Of a stretch of 48,353 nt of DNA, positions 1 through 10,711 are shown one piece after another. This DNA comes from Prosthecobacter sp. (GTDB taxonomy: Bacteria > Verrucomicrobiota > Verrucomicrobiia > Verrucomicrobiales > Verrucomicrobiaceae): positions 1 through 48,353 of the forward strand of contig NZ_JAQSEA010000121.1 in assembly GCF_029946185.1 (NCBI RefSeq), given 5' to 3'. Within the stretch, counting starts at the first letter, position 1, and every line of letters starts with the position of its first letter. A program made the translations under genes and the position numbers. Below the pieces are notes generated by a model, which saw only the letters and a list, made by a program, of their open reading frames with translations, searched no databases and was not told the origin of the DNA.

Positions 1-2699
1 CCGATGCCGACGAACGCATGCCGCCAAAAGGCGAGCCCCTTTCGTCGGAGCAGATCGCGTTGGTGCAGACGTGGATCAAGGCGGGAGCTGTATGGCCCGA
101 AAACGCCGCTGACAAAGCGGCCGTCGTGGACAAGCGCCTCCAGCATTGGGCCGTGCAGCCCGTGCGAGCGACTAAAGACGCCTCCATTGACTCGCTGATC
201 AACGCGAAGCTTGCGGAGAAAAATCTCGTGATGTCCCCTGCGTCGGACCGGCGCACCTTGATTCGCCGTTTGAGCTTCGATCTCGTCGGCCTGCCACCGA
301 CCCCAGAGCGGGTGGAGCAGTTTATGAAGGATGCGGATCCGAAGGCGTACGAACGCTTGGTGGATGAACTGCTGCACTCCACTCATTACGGCGAGCGGTG
401 GGCGAGGCACTGGCTCGACATCGCTCATTACGCCGACACGCACGGATTTGAGCGTGATCAATTGCGCCCGAATGCGTGGCGCTATCGAGACTACGTCATC
501 GAATCGCTCAACACCGACAAGCCTTACGATCAATTCATCCGCGAACAGATCGCGGGTGATGTGATCGCGCCGAATGATCCGCACGCCGTCATTGCCACCG
601 GCTTTCTCGCCGCCGGGCCGTGGGACTTTGTTGGGCAGGTGGAAACCAAGAGTGACATGCTCAGACGCGCCGCCCGCGCGGGAGATCTAGATGACATGGT
701 CACGCAGGTTATCACCTCGACGATGGCCATCACGGTGAACTGCGCACGCTGCCACGATCACAAACTCGATCCCATCAAGCAGGAGGAATATTACCGCTTG
801 TGGGCCGTCTTTGCCGGAGCGAAGCGCGGAGACCGCGAGGTGGACGGCGCAGCAGCAAAGCGCATCGCCAGTGAAAAGATACGTTTCACACAGGAATTGG
901 CGGCGGCGCGTGCCCAGATCGCAAAACTTGCCGGTGAAGGCCTCGATCTTGCCGACATGGTGGGCGGTGGTGTCAAAGGACGAGGCATTGATTTGCGCAC
1001 GGGCAATCTGACGACCAGCAAACTAGGCTACCATCGCGATATTCAGACGAACCGCCTGCAACGCATCGAATGGCCCGCTGAAGTGAAGGACGCTGAGCGT
1101 CGGGTGTTGTGGGTCTTCGTGCCAGATGGCCGCAATCCCGTGCCAGTGGCCGCCAAACAAGAAGTCAAAGGACTGCCAGCCACCAGCGGCCACACCTGGG
1201 ATGCGATCCGCAACGGCCCTCTGAACGCACAGCGTAGCACCAAGATCGGCGGCGTAGATTACGCGGAAAAGGACCACTCCATCCTCGGGTTGCACGCCAA
1301 CAGCGGCATCACCTTTGATCTCGCAAAGATTCGAGAGAGCAGTGGCCTCGGCCTCATGCATTTCACCGCCGCTCTCGGCTTCGGTGCCGATGCAGGTGGC
1401 GCAGCCTCACGCGCAGACTTCACTGTGTATGTGGATACTGAGCGCAAATTTCAGAAGCTTAAAATGCGCAAGGATGAATTCACCCATCTCGACATCGCCA
1501 TTCCTGCGACGGCAAAAACCCTCACCCTCATCGCCACCGACGGCGGCGATGGCATCAGCAGCGATCTGCTGTTTCTGGGGGATGCGCGGCTGGTACCAGA
1601 GGTGGAGCACAGTAGGCTCACCGCCGCCGATCAGGAGAAATTGAAACATTTGCGGGCACAAGCCGTCAATCTGGACGCCTCGCTCAAAGCCCTGCCTGAT
1701 CCCGCCAAAGTCTACGCCGTCGTTAGTGAAGCCCAGCCGCCAGTGGTTCAAGTACAGCGCCGTGGCAATCCCGAAGACCCGCAGCAGGAAGTGCAGCCCG
1801 GTGCATTTGCCTGGGCCCCGCACGCCAGCATCGATTTCGGCACGAACGCCATGCCTGAAGGTCAGCGCCGCCGTATGCTTGCGGAGTGGATCACTCATCC
1901 CGCCAGCCCACTCACGAGTCGGGTGCTTGTAAACCGTCTCTGGCACCATCACTTCGGTCAGGGCATCACCACCACCCCCAGCGACTTCGGCCTCGGCGGC
2001 GACAAACCTTCACATCCTGAACTCCTCGACTGGCTGGCCGATGAATTTTTGCGTAGCAACTGGTCGGTGAAGCACATGCACAAGCTCATCGTCATGAGCG
2101 CCGCGTATCGGCAGCAGTCCATTTCCCACAATGAAACCGCTCGGCGTCTGGATGCCCAAAATCGCCTGCTCTGGCGGCAGAATCCGCGCCGCCTGGATGC
2201 CGAGTCCGTGCATGACGCCGTGCTGAGTGTCGCAGGCACTTTGAATCCCGCAATGGGCGGCCCCGGCTATCGCGATTTCAACTACACCGAGGCCTATGCG
2301 CCCATCTACGACTACATCACGCCCGACAAGCCCGAACTCCTGCGTCGCAGCATCTACCGCTTTGTGGTGCGCACCACGCCGCATCAGTTCATGTCCACGC
2401 TCGACTGTCCTGATCCCGCTAATTTTACCCCGGCCCGTGCACAAACCACCACCGCACTGCAGGCCCTCACACTGAGCAACAATGAGTTCATGCTGCAGCA
2501 GGCCAGGAGCCTCGCCACCCTCATTGAAAACAAAACAGACTCACGCTCCGCTGCCATCCGCCGCGCCTTCGCACTCTGTTTCCAACGTTCCCCCACAGAC
2601 GAAGAACTCGCCGTCTCCACCCACCTCGTCGCCGAGCAGGGTCTCTTCGCCCTCTGCCGCATGCTCATCAATGCGAATGAGTTTGTTTACCTCGACTGA
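1..2699 (+). CDS. PSCyt/DUF1549/DUF1553 (PSD1) protein, 5' end cut by window
   Basis: The reading frame is already open at base 3 (codons for DADER precede the Met at 18), so the gene begins upstream of the window. The first ~35 visible residues (MPPKGEPLSSEQI...WIKAGAVWP) are the tail of a Planctomycete-type cytochrome c domain whose CxxCH lies off the window. A DUF1549 domain follows (about residues 55-260 from base 18). It contains the heme-type motif CARCH in VNCARCHDHKLDPI. Next comes a beta-rich insert, then a DUF1553 domain (about 600-890) with SRVLVNRLWHHHFGQGI and SDFGLGGDKPSHPELLDWLA. Such proteins are common in Planctomycetes and Verrucomicrobia and are usually paired with a DUF1501 protein; they are thought to act outside the cytoplasm in degradation of complex carbohydrates, but the biochemistry is not established. 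The DUF1501 partner is here too, two genes downstream. Family assignment is firm, function is not. Confidence 0.93.
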   Translation, partial: DADERMPPKGEPLSSEQIALVQTWIKAGAVWPENAADKAAVVDKRLQHWAVQPVRATKDASIDSLINAKLAEKNLVMSPASDRRTLIRRLSFDLVGLPPTPERVEQFMKDADPKAYERLVDELLHSTHYGERWARHWLDIAHYADTHGFERDQLRPNAWRYRDYVIESLNTDKPYDQFIREQIAGDVIAPNDPHAVIATGFLAAGPWDFVGQVETKSDMLRRAARAGDLDDMVTQVITSTMAITVNCARCHDHKLDPIKQEEYYRLWAVFAGAKRGDREVDGAAAKRIASEKIRFTQELAAARAQIAKLAGEGLDLADMVGGGVKGRGIDLRTGNLTTSKLGYHRDIQTNRLQRIEWPAEVKDAERRVLWVFVPDGRNPVPVAAKQEVKGLPATSGHTWDAIRNGPLNAQRSTKIGGVDYAEKDHSILGLHANSGITFDLAKIRESSGLGLMHFTAALGFGADAGGAASRADFTVYVDTERKFQKLKMRKDEFTHLDIAIPATAKTLTLIATDGGDGISSDLLFLGDARLVPEVEHSRLTAADQEKLKHLRAQAVNLDASLKALPDPAKVYAVVSEAQPPVVQVQRRGNPEDPQQEVQPGAFAWAPHASIDFGTNAMPEGQRRRMLAEWITHPASPLTSRVLVNRLWHHHFGQGITTTPSDFGLGGDKPSHPELLDWLADEFLRSNWSVKHMHKLIVMSAAYRQQSISHNETARRLDAQNRLLWRQNPRRLDAESVHDAVLSVAGTLNPAMGGPGYRDFNYTEAYAPIYDYITPDKPELLRRSIYRFVVRTTPHQFMSTLDCPDPANFTPARAQTTTALQALTLSNNEFMLQQARSLATLIENKTDSRSAAIRRAFALCFQRSPTDEELAVSTHLVAEQGLFALCRMLINANEFVYLD

Positions 2700-2718
2700 T
2701 TCACTCAGCCCTTCCCCA

Positions 2719-4077
2719 ATGAAGAAAAAAATCATTCCATTTCTATTCGGGCTGCTTGCGCCGCTGTCTGCCGCTGATGTGGATTCCGAGTTGGCGCATG
2801 CTTCCACCTGGATTGAATCCTGGCCCGATACGGGGCCTCGCGAAGTCCACGGGGAAATTTGGAACGACGCCATCCAGACCGCCCTCGACAAAGACAATGC
2901 TGCCCATTTGCCGAAGCGCAATCAGCCCTACTACCTCGATGGGCCTATCATCCTGAAGTCCGGCCAGAAACTCACGGCGGATCCAGACGCCGAGATCCGC
3001 CTGAAACCCGGCTGCAACACCTGCATGGTGCGCAACGAGCACATCATCGGATACGCGGACCAACCGGTACCCGAAAACATCAAGCCCGACACCGACATCA
3101 CCATCGAAGGCGGCATTTGGACGACCTTGGCCAATGGCGTGAAGGACAACAACGGCAACCTGCGTGGCGCATCGTCGAAAAAGAATTCCGTGCCCGGCAC
3201 CCACGGCGTCATCCTTCTTCACAACGTCCGCAAGGTGACCGTGCGCAACGTCACCGTGCGTCAGAGCCGGGCCTTCGCAGTGCACTTGGCCAACGTGAAG
3301 GAATTTACCATCGATGGCGTCACGCTGGATCGTCACGGTCGCGACGGAGTGCACGTGAATGCCCCGGCCAGCCAAGGGCTTATCCGTCGCGTGAGCGGTG
3401 TTTCGCATGATGACACCGTCGCTCTGAACGCTTGGGAATGGAAAAACTACGCGCCTAGCTTTGGGGCCATCCATCACATCGTCATCGAAGATGTGCATGG
3501 CTCGCCCGATGGCGTCCCGTCGGCAAATTCCATCCGTATGCTCCCCGGTGTGAAACGCTTCAGCGACGGCTCCACGCTCGACTGTCCCATCCATGACATC
3601 ACGGTGCGTGACATCACCGACATCCAAGACTTCAAGCTCTACGACCAGCCCAACCTCGAAGTAGGGCGTGACAACGACGCCAGCGTTGGCATCGGCACGC
3701 TGCGCAGAATCGTCTTCGAAAACCTCACCTTGAGCCGCCCCGGCAGCATTCAGGTGCATGCCAACATCGACGGCCTGGCCGTGCGCGACGTGAAGCTTAA
3801 CTTCCCGCTCGCCGCAGATTTCCACCTCATCGAACTCGGCCCGAAATCGCAGACCTACAAACACAAGTCGGACGCCCCGGCTACCTGGACCGAAATCTTC
3901 TCTCCCGACCTCGACTGCACCATGCGCAACCTGAGCGTCTCGGGCGTTCGCATTCACGAGACATCAGCCGATTTGCCCATCAAGCAAGTCGTTCACGTCA
4001 TCGAACTGAAGCCCAACCCCGACTACCCCAAGACCACGCCCAAAGGAGGCACCGGCAAAGGCATTTGGATTCGCTGA
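2719..4077 (+). CDS. Secreted right-handed beta-helix protein (GH28/pectate-lyase-like)
   Basis: A 452-residue protein. The start at 2719 is chosen because it opens a signal peptide (MKKKIIPFLFGLLAPLSAADVD); the frame extends upstream but only into the previous gene. The body shows beta-helix texture: repeated short strands such as ITIEGGIW, VTVRNVTVRQ, FTIDGVTLD, ITVRDITDI and IVFENLTL. DRHGRDGVHVN and HDDTVALNAWEW resemble the DG(V/I) and DD catalytic region of family 28 polygalacturonases, which suggests a periplasmic or secreted polysaccharide-acting enzyme. Substrate cannot be read from the sequence. It starts 19 bases after the DUF1553 gene and ends 11 bases before the DUF1501 gene, so the three are probably co-transcribed. 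Confidence 0.85.
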   Translation: MKKKIIPFLFGLLAPLSAADVDSELAHASTWIESWPDTGPREVHGEIWNDAIQTALDKDNAAHLPKRNQPYYLDGPIILKSGQKLTADPDAEIRLKPGCNTCMVRNEHIIGYADQPVPENIKPDTDITIEGGIWTTLANGVKDNNGNLRGASSKKNSVPGTHGVILLHNVRKVTVRNVTVRQSRAFAVHLANVKEFTIDGVTLDRHGRDGVHVNAPASQGLIRRVSGVSHDDTVALNAWEWKNYAPSFGAIHHIVIEDVHGSPDGVPSANSIRMLPGVKRFSDGSTLDCPIHDITVRDITDIQDFKLYDQPNLEVGRDNDASVGIGTLRRIVFENLTLSRPGSIQVHANIDGLAVRDVKLNFPLAADFHLIELGPKSQTYKHKSDAPATWTEIFSPDLDCTMRNLSVSGVRIHETSADLPIKQVVHVIELKPNPDYPKTTPKGGTGKGIWIR

Positions 4078-4088
4078 ATCACACCACC

Positions 4089-5528
<1,440 letters not shown>

Positions 5529-5546
5529 CCCAGTCCTCATTTTTAC

Positions 5547-6530
5547 ATGTCCCAACCCCACATCGCCATCATCGACTGGACCACCTCTCCGCAGGGTGAT
5601 CCCGAGTCCGCCATCGAGCGCCAGATTATCGGCGCCGTCGCACGCATCACGCGCACACTCTGCGAAACCGACGCCGATTTGACGGATGAAGTCACCACCG
5701 CAGACGCCATCATTATCTGGCACAACATGCCACTCACGGCCAACGGCATCGCGAAGCTTCAGCACTGCCGCGCCATCATTCGCAATGGCGTAGGCTTTGA
5801 CAGCGTGGATGTCGTTGCCGCACGCGAGCGCGGTATCGCCGTGTGCAATGTACCCGACTACGGCACCGAAGAAGTCGCCGACCACGCCATCGCGCTCGCC
5901 ATGGCGTTGTGCCGTCAAATCATGCCGCTGGATGCCGAAGCAAAGCAACTCGGCTGGCACATCTGTATCACCCCAAAACTCCGCCGTATCAGCACCCTCA
6001 CCTTCGGCATTGTTGGCCTTGGCCGCATTGGCACCGCAACCGCGCTGCGTGCGAAGGCACTCGGCTTTCGTGTGATTTTCTATGATCCCTATCTTCCCAA
6101 TGGCGCCGACAAGGCCGTCGGCATCGCCCGCATCCGCACGCTCGACGAACTCCTCGCGCAAACCGACGTCCTCTCGCTGCATTGCCCGTTGAATCAGGAA
6201 ACGCATCACCTCATCGCCGAGCGGGAACTGGCACTGCTCAAGCCTTCCGCCTTTGTCGTGAACACAGCGCGTGGCAGCGTCATCAAGAAGGCCGCCATCC
6301 TCGCTGCACTGCGCGAAGGCCGAATTGCTGGCGCCGGACTCGATGTCATCGAAGATGAACCCCTGCGCACCGCCGAAGAAGCCGCCACGCCAAATCTCAT
6401 CGTCACCTGCCACGCGGCGTTTTGCAGCGTGGAGAGCAAGATCGAAATGCGCAGCACCTCCGCCCGCATTGCACTCGCCGCCGTGCGCAATGAGCCGCTA
6501 GAAAATGTGGTCAACGACGTTTGCTCCTGA
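5547..6530 (+). CDS. D-isomer-specific 2-hydroxyacid dehydrogenase (CtBP-like)
   Basis: A 327-residue NAD-dependent dehydrogenase of the D-2-hydroxyacid family, nearest in style to the C-terminal-binding-protein-like branch (NGVGFDSVDVVAARERGIAVCNVPDYGTEEVADHA). The Rossmann motif is GLGRIGTATALRAKALGF near residue 155. The catalytic set is present: Arg in VVNTARGS, Glu in DVIEDEPL, and His in VTCHAAFCS, where the usual PHxA is changed to CHAA. It begins 18 bases after the DUF1501 stop and may share its transcript, suggesting a step in handling a sugar-acid product. The substrate is unknown. Confidence 0.9.
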   Translation: MSQPHIAIIDWTTSPQGDPESAIERQIIGAVARITRTLCETDADLTDEVTTADAIIIWHNMPLTANGIAKLQHCRAIIRNGVGFDSVDVVAARERGIAVCNVPDYGTEEVADHAIALAMALCRQIMPLDAEAKQLGWHICITPKLRRISTLTFGIVGLGRIGTATALRAKALGFRVIFYDPYLPNGADKAVGIARIRTLDELLAQTDVLSLHCPLNQETHHLIAERELALLKPSAFVVNTARGSVIKKAAILAALREGRIAGAGLDVIEDEPLRTAEEAATPNLIVTCHAAFCSVESKIEMRSTSARIALAAVRNEPLENVVNDVCS

Positions 6531-6579
6531 GAAGCTCTATTGTGATCTTATTAAAATCTTCTCCTTCAAAGGCCGCCCC

Positions 6580-7185
6580 ATGAATCTCCGTCGTTTTCTC
6601 GCCGCTACTTTCGCACTCTCCCTCGTCTCAGCGGCTTTATCGGGGGAAGCCAAACCACTGTTGCACGATCATGTTTTACCGGTCGTTGCCACGCCTGATT
6701 TCAAGGCACCGCTGGACGCCAGCTTCAGCATTGCCAAAGGGAAGTGGACTCCGCAGGACGGGGTGCTGAGCGTGCTGGATCTGCCGGAGCAGAAGCACAT
6801 CCCCGTGCTGCATCACAAAGTAGGCCTGGCAAGCGCCACAATTGAAGTGGAGTTTTTGATCGAAGGCCCGGGCAGCTTCCTCGTCGGTTGTGATTCCGAC
6901 AAGCATGTGGGCCGGGTTGTCGTTGGCGCTGCGGGTCTGAGCATCGCAGAAGATTCGGTGAAGCCCTCTCACACCATTGCCAAACTGCCGATGACAGTGA
7001 AACCCAACGAGTGGCACAAGCTGCGCGTCGAATGGCAGGGCGATCAGATGGCCGCCAATCTCGACGGCCAGGAACTGCGCGCCCAGCATGCTTTTCTCGC
7101 GACGCCGAAGTCTCGCAGCTGGCTGGCAGCGGGGAAGTCCGTGAAAGTGCGCAATCTCAAGATCAGCGGTGAGGCAAAGCCATAA
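6580..7185 (+). CDS. Small secreted protein, DUF1080/LamG-like
   Basis: A 201-residue protein with a signal peptide (MNLRRFLAATFALSLVSAALSG). The start at 6580 is chosen because it opens that signal; the frame extends 25 codons further back into the previous gene. The mature part has the pattern of a concanavalin-like jelly roll: FSIAKGKWTPQDGVLSV, then TIEVEFLIEGPGSFLVG, then KPNEWHKLRVEWQGDQMAANLDGQELRAQH, and VKVRNLKISG at the end. This resembles DUF1080 (3-keto-disaccharide hydrolase) proteins, which are often secreted next to PSCyt genes. It is shorter than most of them, so either a minimal binding domain or a divergent member is possible. Confidence 0.75.
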   Translation: MNLRRFLAATFALSLVSAALSGEAKPLLHDHVLPVVATPDFKAPLDASFSIAKGKWTPQDGVLSVLDLPEQKHIPVLHHKVGLASATIEVEFLIEGPGSFLVGCDSDKHVGRVVVGAAGLSIAEDSVKPSHTIAKLPMTVKPNEWHKLRVEWQGDQMAANLDGQELRAQHAFLATPKSRSWLAAGKSVKVRNLKISGEAKP

Positions 7186-7198
7186 ACGGCTGCTTCTC

Positions 7199-7348
7199 AT
7201 GAAATGCATCTGTTCCCTCTTGGTGCTGCTCGGAGTTCTCTGGGGTGACATCCAGAGCGCAGAACCTCAGACGCTGCTCGAAGAAACGTCCACCACTGAG
7301 CTGTCCAAAGACAGGTTCTGGGGTCTCGGCACTTGTTTCGCGAGCTGA
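7199..7348 (+). CDS. Possible 49-residue secreted peptide or gene remnant
   Basis: An ATG 13 bases after the previous stop opens a 49-codon frame ending TGA at 7346-7348. It reads MKCICSLLVLLGVLWGDIQ followed by SAEPQTLLEETSTTELSKD and a short tail. The start looks like a real signal peptide and the spacing fits an operon, but the body stops abruptly, ending a few bases before the convergent membrane-protein gene. It is either a very short secreted protein or the 5' remnant of a truncated gene. No clear ribosome binding site is seen. Low confidence. Confidence 0.3.
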   Translation: MKCICSLLVLLGVLWGDIQSAEPQTLLEETSTTELSKDRFWGLGTCFAS

Positions 7349-7351
7349 AGA

Positions 7352-7975
7352 TCAGCGGGTGATTCCGCTGCGGCAGCGGATGATCACCGCCGCGAGGGTC
7401 GCCCCCACGAAATTGGCAACGAGATCCCAGCCGGTGTTCTCGTAGCCGCCCACGTTGGTATTGGGTATCGTCAACACGGCGATGAACTCGATGACTTCAT
7501 TCAACGCACCGAAACCCATGCCGCCAGCCGCACATAGGGTGAGCATGCCGAAAGTTGGGCGCACAGCGCTGCCATCAGGCTGACGCAGGGCCTTGCTCAA
7601 AAGGTGCCAGCAGAGCCAGGTGGTGACAGCAAAGCCGTAAGCATGGACGATTTGGTCATATTTCAGCCAATGCGGCATGATCCAGGCACTGTAGAGCACC
7701 GCCTGGTCACCATTGTAAGGCCAGCCGGAGGGAAGGGGGCACAGGCCGCCAGCCATGTGGGCGAATCCCCACAACGAAAAGGCCCACAGCAGCGGTGTCG
7801 TGAGCCCCACGCTTCGATGGACCGCGCTCATGACCCCGATCAGTAGGAGCATGACCACAATGTAGAAAATGAACTCGCTGTTGCCTTGGACAATGGCCCC
7901 AATGACGGCTGTGAGCATGTAGGCGGAATTGAACAGAATGACTGTCAGCGGCTTCGCGGTGGGGGCAGGGGGCAT
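7352..7975 (-). CDS. DUF2238/YjdF-like integral membrane protein
   Basis: A 207-residue multi-pass membrane protein. The start at 7975 (MPPAPTAKPLTVILF) is preferred because the 60 codons upstream are Arg/Cys-rich, unlike a membrane protein, and reach into the divergent gene. Several hydrophobic segments are visible (AYMLTAVIGAIVQ, FIFYIVVMLLLIGVMSAV, GFAVTTWLCWHLL, GGMGFGALNEVIEFIAVL, VANFVGATLAAVII). The FGALNEVIEF and NTGWDLVANFVGA motifs are characteristic of the DUF2238 (YjdF) family. Function is unknown; it may be transcribed alone. It is divergent from opgG across a ~100-base intergenic region. Confidence 0.82.
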   Translation of the reverse strand: MPPAPTAKPLTVILFNSAYMLTAVIGAIVQGNSEFIFYIVVMLLLIGVMSAVHRSVGLTTPLLWAFSLWGFAHMAGGLCPLPSGWPYNGDQAVLYSAWIMPHWLKYDQIVHAYGFAVTTWLCWHLLSKALRQPDGSAVRPTFGMLTLCAAGGMGFGALNEVIEFIAVLTIPNTNVGGYENTGWDLVANFVGATLAAVIIRCRSGITR

Positions 7976-8075
7976 GCGGAGAAGATGCAACGCCTGACCG
8001 CGCCTTTGGCAAGAGCTTCCTGCTACACCGGTTGACTGGCACCCTGCGTGCTGCATCCTAGCACACCCCTCCCGC

Positions 8076-9593
8076 ATGAAATTCATCCTCCCGTTTGCCG
8101 CTCTGGTTCTTTCCGCATCGCCGAGCTTGGCCCAGATCGCCTTGGAATCGGTCAAGGGCTTTGCCGATCTCGAAAAAGTGGCTGCACAACTGGCACTGCA
8201 GCCCTATCAGGCACCGACGCAGAATCTGGATCCGTTCTTCGAGGGGTTGAAATACGATGGTCATCGGCAGATCCGCTTCCTAGGCGACAAGGCGTTGTTT
8301 GCCGACCAGGGCGATGCGTTTCATGTCGAGTTCTTCCATCCCGGCTGGATGTTCAAAAAGCCCGTCGTCTTTTACAACATCAAGGAACCCCAGACTGTCG
8401 ATGTCCCCTTTGACCGCAGTCATTTCGAATACGGCGACCTCAAAATCCCGGCGAATGCAAAAAATCCTGTGGGGTACGCCGGCTTCCGCGTGCTGGCGCC
8501 GGACTCCCTGATCAAGCGCCCCTTCGAGTTCATGGTGTTCATGGGAGCCAGCTACTACCGTGCGGTGACCACTCAGCTCGGCTACGGCATCTCTGCACGC
8601 GGGGTGGCGGTGAACACCATCGGCGGTGCACCGGAAGAGTTTCCTGACTTCACGCATTTCTGGTTTAAGCAGCCAAAAGCAGGAGAAAAGTCCTTCAAAT
8701 TGCTCGCGCTGCTCAATGGGCCGAGCATCACCGGCGCGTATGAGATTGAATCCACCCCCGGAATCAGCACAGAGATGAGGATCAAGGCCACGCTGCATCT
8801 GCGCAAGCCGGTGAAGATGCTGGGCATCGCACCGTTTTCGAGCATGTTCTGGTTTGGCGAGAACTCGCATCCGAAACCCTATGATTTCCGGCCCGAGGTG
8901 CATGACTCGGACGGTTTGCAGGTCGAAATCAAAGACGGGCCGTCCATCTGGCGTCCGCTTGATGTGAGTCGGGACTTGCGCTTGAGCATTTTTGAAACGG
9001 ACAAGCTCAAGGGCTTCGGCCTCGCGGAACGGGACCGTGACTTCAACAACTTCCAGGACCTCGAAGCCAACTACCATCGCCGTCCCGCGGTGTGGGTGGA
9101 GCCGGTGAGCGGATTTGGCAAAGGCGCGGTGACGCTCGTCGAACTGTCCAGCGGCGAAGAAACCTGGGACAACATCGTGGCGATGTGGAAACCGGATATT
9201 CTGCCCGCAACGCCTGCTGAGCCGCTCAAAGTCGAATACAAGCTGCACTGGCTCGATCAACACCTGCCCGGCGCTTTGTGCAGAGTCATCAGCACCCGGC
9301 GTGGCTTTGTGATGGACGCAGATGATCACCTTTACGTCGTCGATTTTGCCAAAGGTGTGGATAACGGTGCGGCCAAACCCAAGGACTGGACACCTGAAAT
9401 CGATGTGGTTCTTAGCAGTGGGGAAGCCAAAATCCTGGACAAGCGCGTGATGCGCAACAGCGAGACCGGCGGCTGGCGAGCCTTCTTCAAGCTCGACATC
9501 CCTGAGACTTCCAACCTCTTGGAAATGATGATGGAGTTGAAAGACGAGAAGAAAGTCATTTCTGAACGCTGGATGTACCAATGGCGTCGCTAA
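8076..9593 (+). CDS. opgG: Periplasmic glucan biosynthesis protein OpgG/OpgD type
   Basis: A 505-residue secreted protein (signal peptide MKFILPFAALVLSASPSLAQ) with full-length similarity in pattern to MdoG/OpgG: F.DLEKVAAQLALQPYQAP near the start, IRFLGDKALFADQGDAFHVEFFHPGWMFKKPVVF, GYAGFRVL, EFMVFMGASYYRAVTTQLGYGISARGVAVNT, and YHRRPAVWVEP with VTLVELSSGEETWDNIVAMWKP in the C-terminal half. In Proteobacteria OpgG acts in the periplasm on the backbone of osmoregulated periplasmic glucans made by the membrane glucosyltransferase OpgH. No opgH is next to it here; it instead overlaps rsgA by 13 bases, which suggests translational coupling. OpgG and OpgD paralogues cannot be told apart from this alone. 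Confidence 0.9.
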   Translation: MKFILPFAALVLSASPSLAQIALESVKGFADLEKVAAQLALQPYQAPTQNLDPFFEGLKYDGHRQIRFLGDKALFADQGDAFHVEFFHPGWMFKKPVVFYNIKEPQTVDVPFDRSHFEYGDLKIPANAKNPVGYAGFRVLAPDSLIKRPFEFMVFMGASYYRAVTTQLGYGISARGVAVNTIGGAPEEFPDFTHFWFKQPKAGEKSFKLLALLNGPSITGAYEIESTPGISTEMRIKATLHLRKPVKMLGIAPFSSMFWFGENSHPKPYDFRPEVHDSDGLQVEIKDGPSIWRPLDVSRDLRLSIFETDKLKGFGLAERDRDFNNFQDLEANYHRRPAVWVEPVSGFGKGAVTLVELSSGEETWDNIVAMWKPDILPATPAEPLKVEYKLHWLDQHLPGALCRVISTRRGFVMDADDHLYVVDFAKGVDNGAAKPKDWTPEIDVVLSSGEAKILDKRVMRNSETGGWRAFFKLDIPETSNLLEMMMELKDEKKVISERWMYQWRR

Positions 9594-10711
9594 GTCTCAT
9601 CGATCTGGGTTGGAACGAGTTCTTCGCGAAACACTTCGAGCCGTTTCGCGAGCAGGGCTGGAAACCCGCGCGCCTGATCCGCGACAACAAGATCAGCTAC
9701 GGCGCGCTGCTTGAAGACGGCACGAACGGCTTCGATGAATTTGAGGTCATTCTGGGCGGCAAAGTTTATCACGATGCTGAAACCGATGCCGAACTTCCTG
9801 CCGTGGGGGATTGGGTGGCGCTGGAAGTTGGCGGCGAAAACGGTGACAACATCATTCGTGCCCGCCTGCCGCGCCAGACCTGCTTCTCACGCAAAGCCTC
9901 CGGTTTCAGCGCAGAGGAACAAGTCATCGCCGCAAACGTAAACGCAGTCATCGTCGTTACCGATGCCGGGCCGGACTACAGTCTGCGCCGCATGGAGCGC
10001 TACTTCACCCTCATCGCCCGCAGCGGTGCGAAGGCGGTCGTCTTGGTCAACAAGTCCGACCTTTATCCCGACAAGCAAAATCAAGAGGCCGCCGAGGCGA
10101 TCCGTGCACTGAATGCGGATGCCGACGTGCATGTGACCAGCGTCAAGAAACGCAAGGGGCTCAAAGTACTGAAAGACTACCTCAAGCGCGGTCAGAGCGT
10201 GGCCGTGATTGGTTCCAGTGGCGTCGGCAAGTCCGCGTTCGTCAATCTGCTGCTCGGTGAGGACTGGCAGTGGGTGGATGAAGTGAACGAAGTCACCGGC
10301 AAAGGCCGCCACACCACCACCGCGCGCGAACTGCTCGTGCTCGATAAAGGTGGCATCCTCATCGACAATCCCGGCATCAAAGAGGTGCAGATGTGGACGA
10401 ATGAGACCACGCTACGCGAACGCTTTGCCGACATCGAGAAACTCGCCGGGCAGTGCAAATACCACGACTGCAAGCACGGCACCGATGCCGGCTGCGCCAT
10501 CCGCACTGCCGTGGAGGCTGGAACCCTCGATGCCGAGCGCTACGAAGGCTATCTCAAGCTGGAGGATGAAATATCCAAGCTGCGCAAACAGCGCAAAAAA
10601 CGCCAGATGACCGTCGAACGCCGCAACAAACGCGATCACAAAATCAAAGCGCGCAATCGTGTCGACCGCGAGGATATCGAGCGCGATTTGAAACCGAGGT
10701 CGCGAGGTTAA
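9581..10711 (+). CDS. rsgA: Ribosome small-subunit-dependent GTPase RsgA
   Basis: A 376-residue circularly permuted GTPase. The motifs appear in permuted order: G4 (VVLVNKSDLYP, ~residue 155), then G1 (GSSGVGKSAFVNLLLGE, ~205), G2 (GRHTTT) and G3 (DNPGIKEV, with Asn in place of the usual Thr). A zinc-binding C-terminal segment follows with CKYHDCKHGTDAGC. An OB-fold N-terminal domain (VGDWVALEV) precedes the G domain. The lysine/arginine-rich tail fits rRNA contact. RsgA releases RbfA and checks maturation of the 30S decoding centre. The start lies inside opgG (overlap 9581-9593). The stop overlaps that of the convergent transpeptidase gene by 4 bases. Confidence 0.95.
   Translation: MASLSLIDLGWNEFFAKHFEPFREQGWKPARLIRDNKISYGALLEDGTNGFDEFEVILGGKVYHDAETDAELPAVGDWVALEVGGENGDNIIRARLPRQTCFSRKASGFSAEEQVIAANVNAVIVVTDAGPDYSLRRMERYFTLIARSGAKAVVLVNKSDLYPDKQNQEAAEAIRALNADADVHVTSVKKRKGLKVLKDYLKRGQSVAVIGSSGVGKSAFVNLLLGEDWQWVDEVNEVTGKGRHTTTARELLVLDKGGILIDNPGIKEVQMWTNETTLRERFADIEKLAGQCKYHDCKHGTDAGCAIRTAVEAGTLDAERYEGYLKLEDEISKLRKQRKKRQMTVERRNKRDHKIKARNRVDREDIERDLKPRSRG

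Noticed and set aside
2743-3957. Minus-strand frame of 404 codons, and others at 5202-6413, 8280-9581 and 42203-43195
   Set aside because: Each is antisense to a gene with recognised motifs or a signal peptide and shows no domain of its own.
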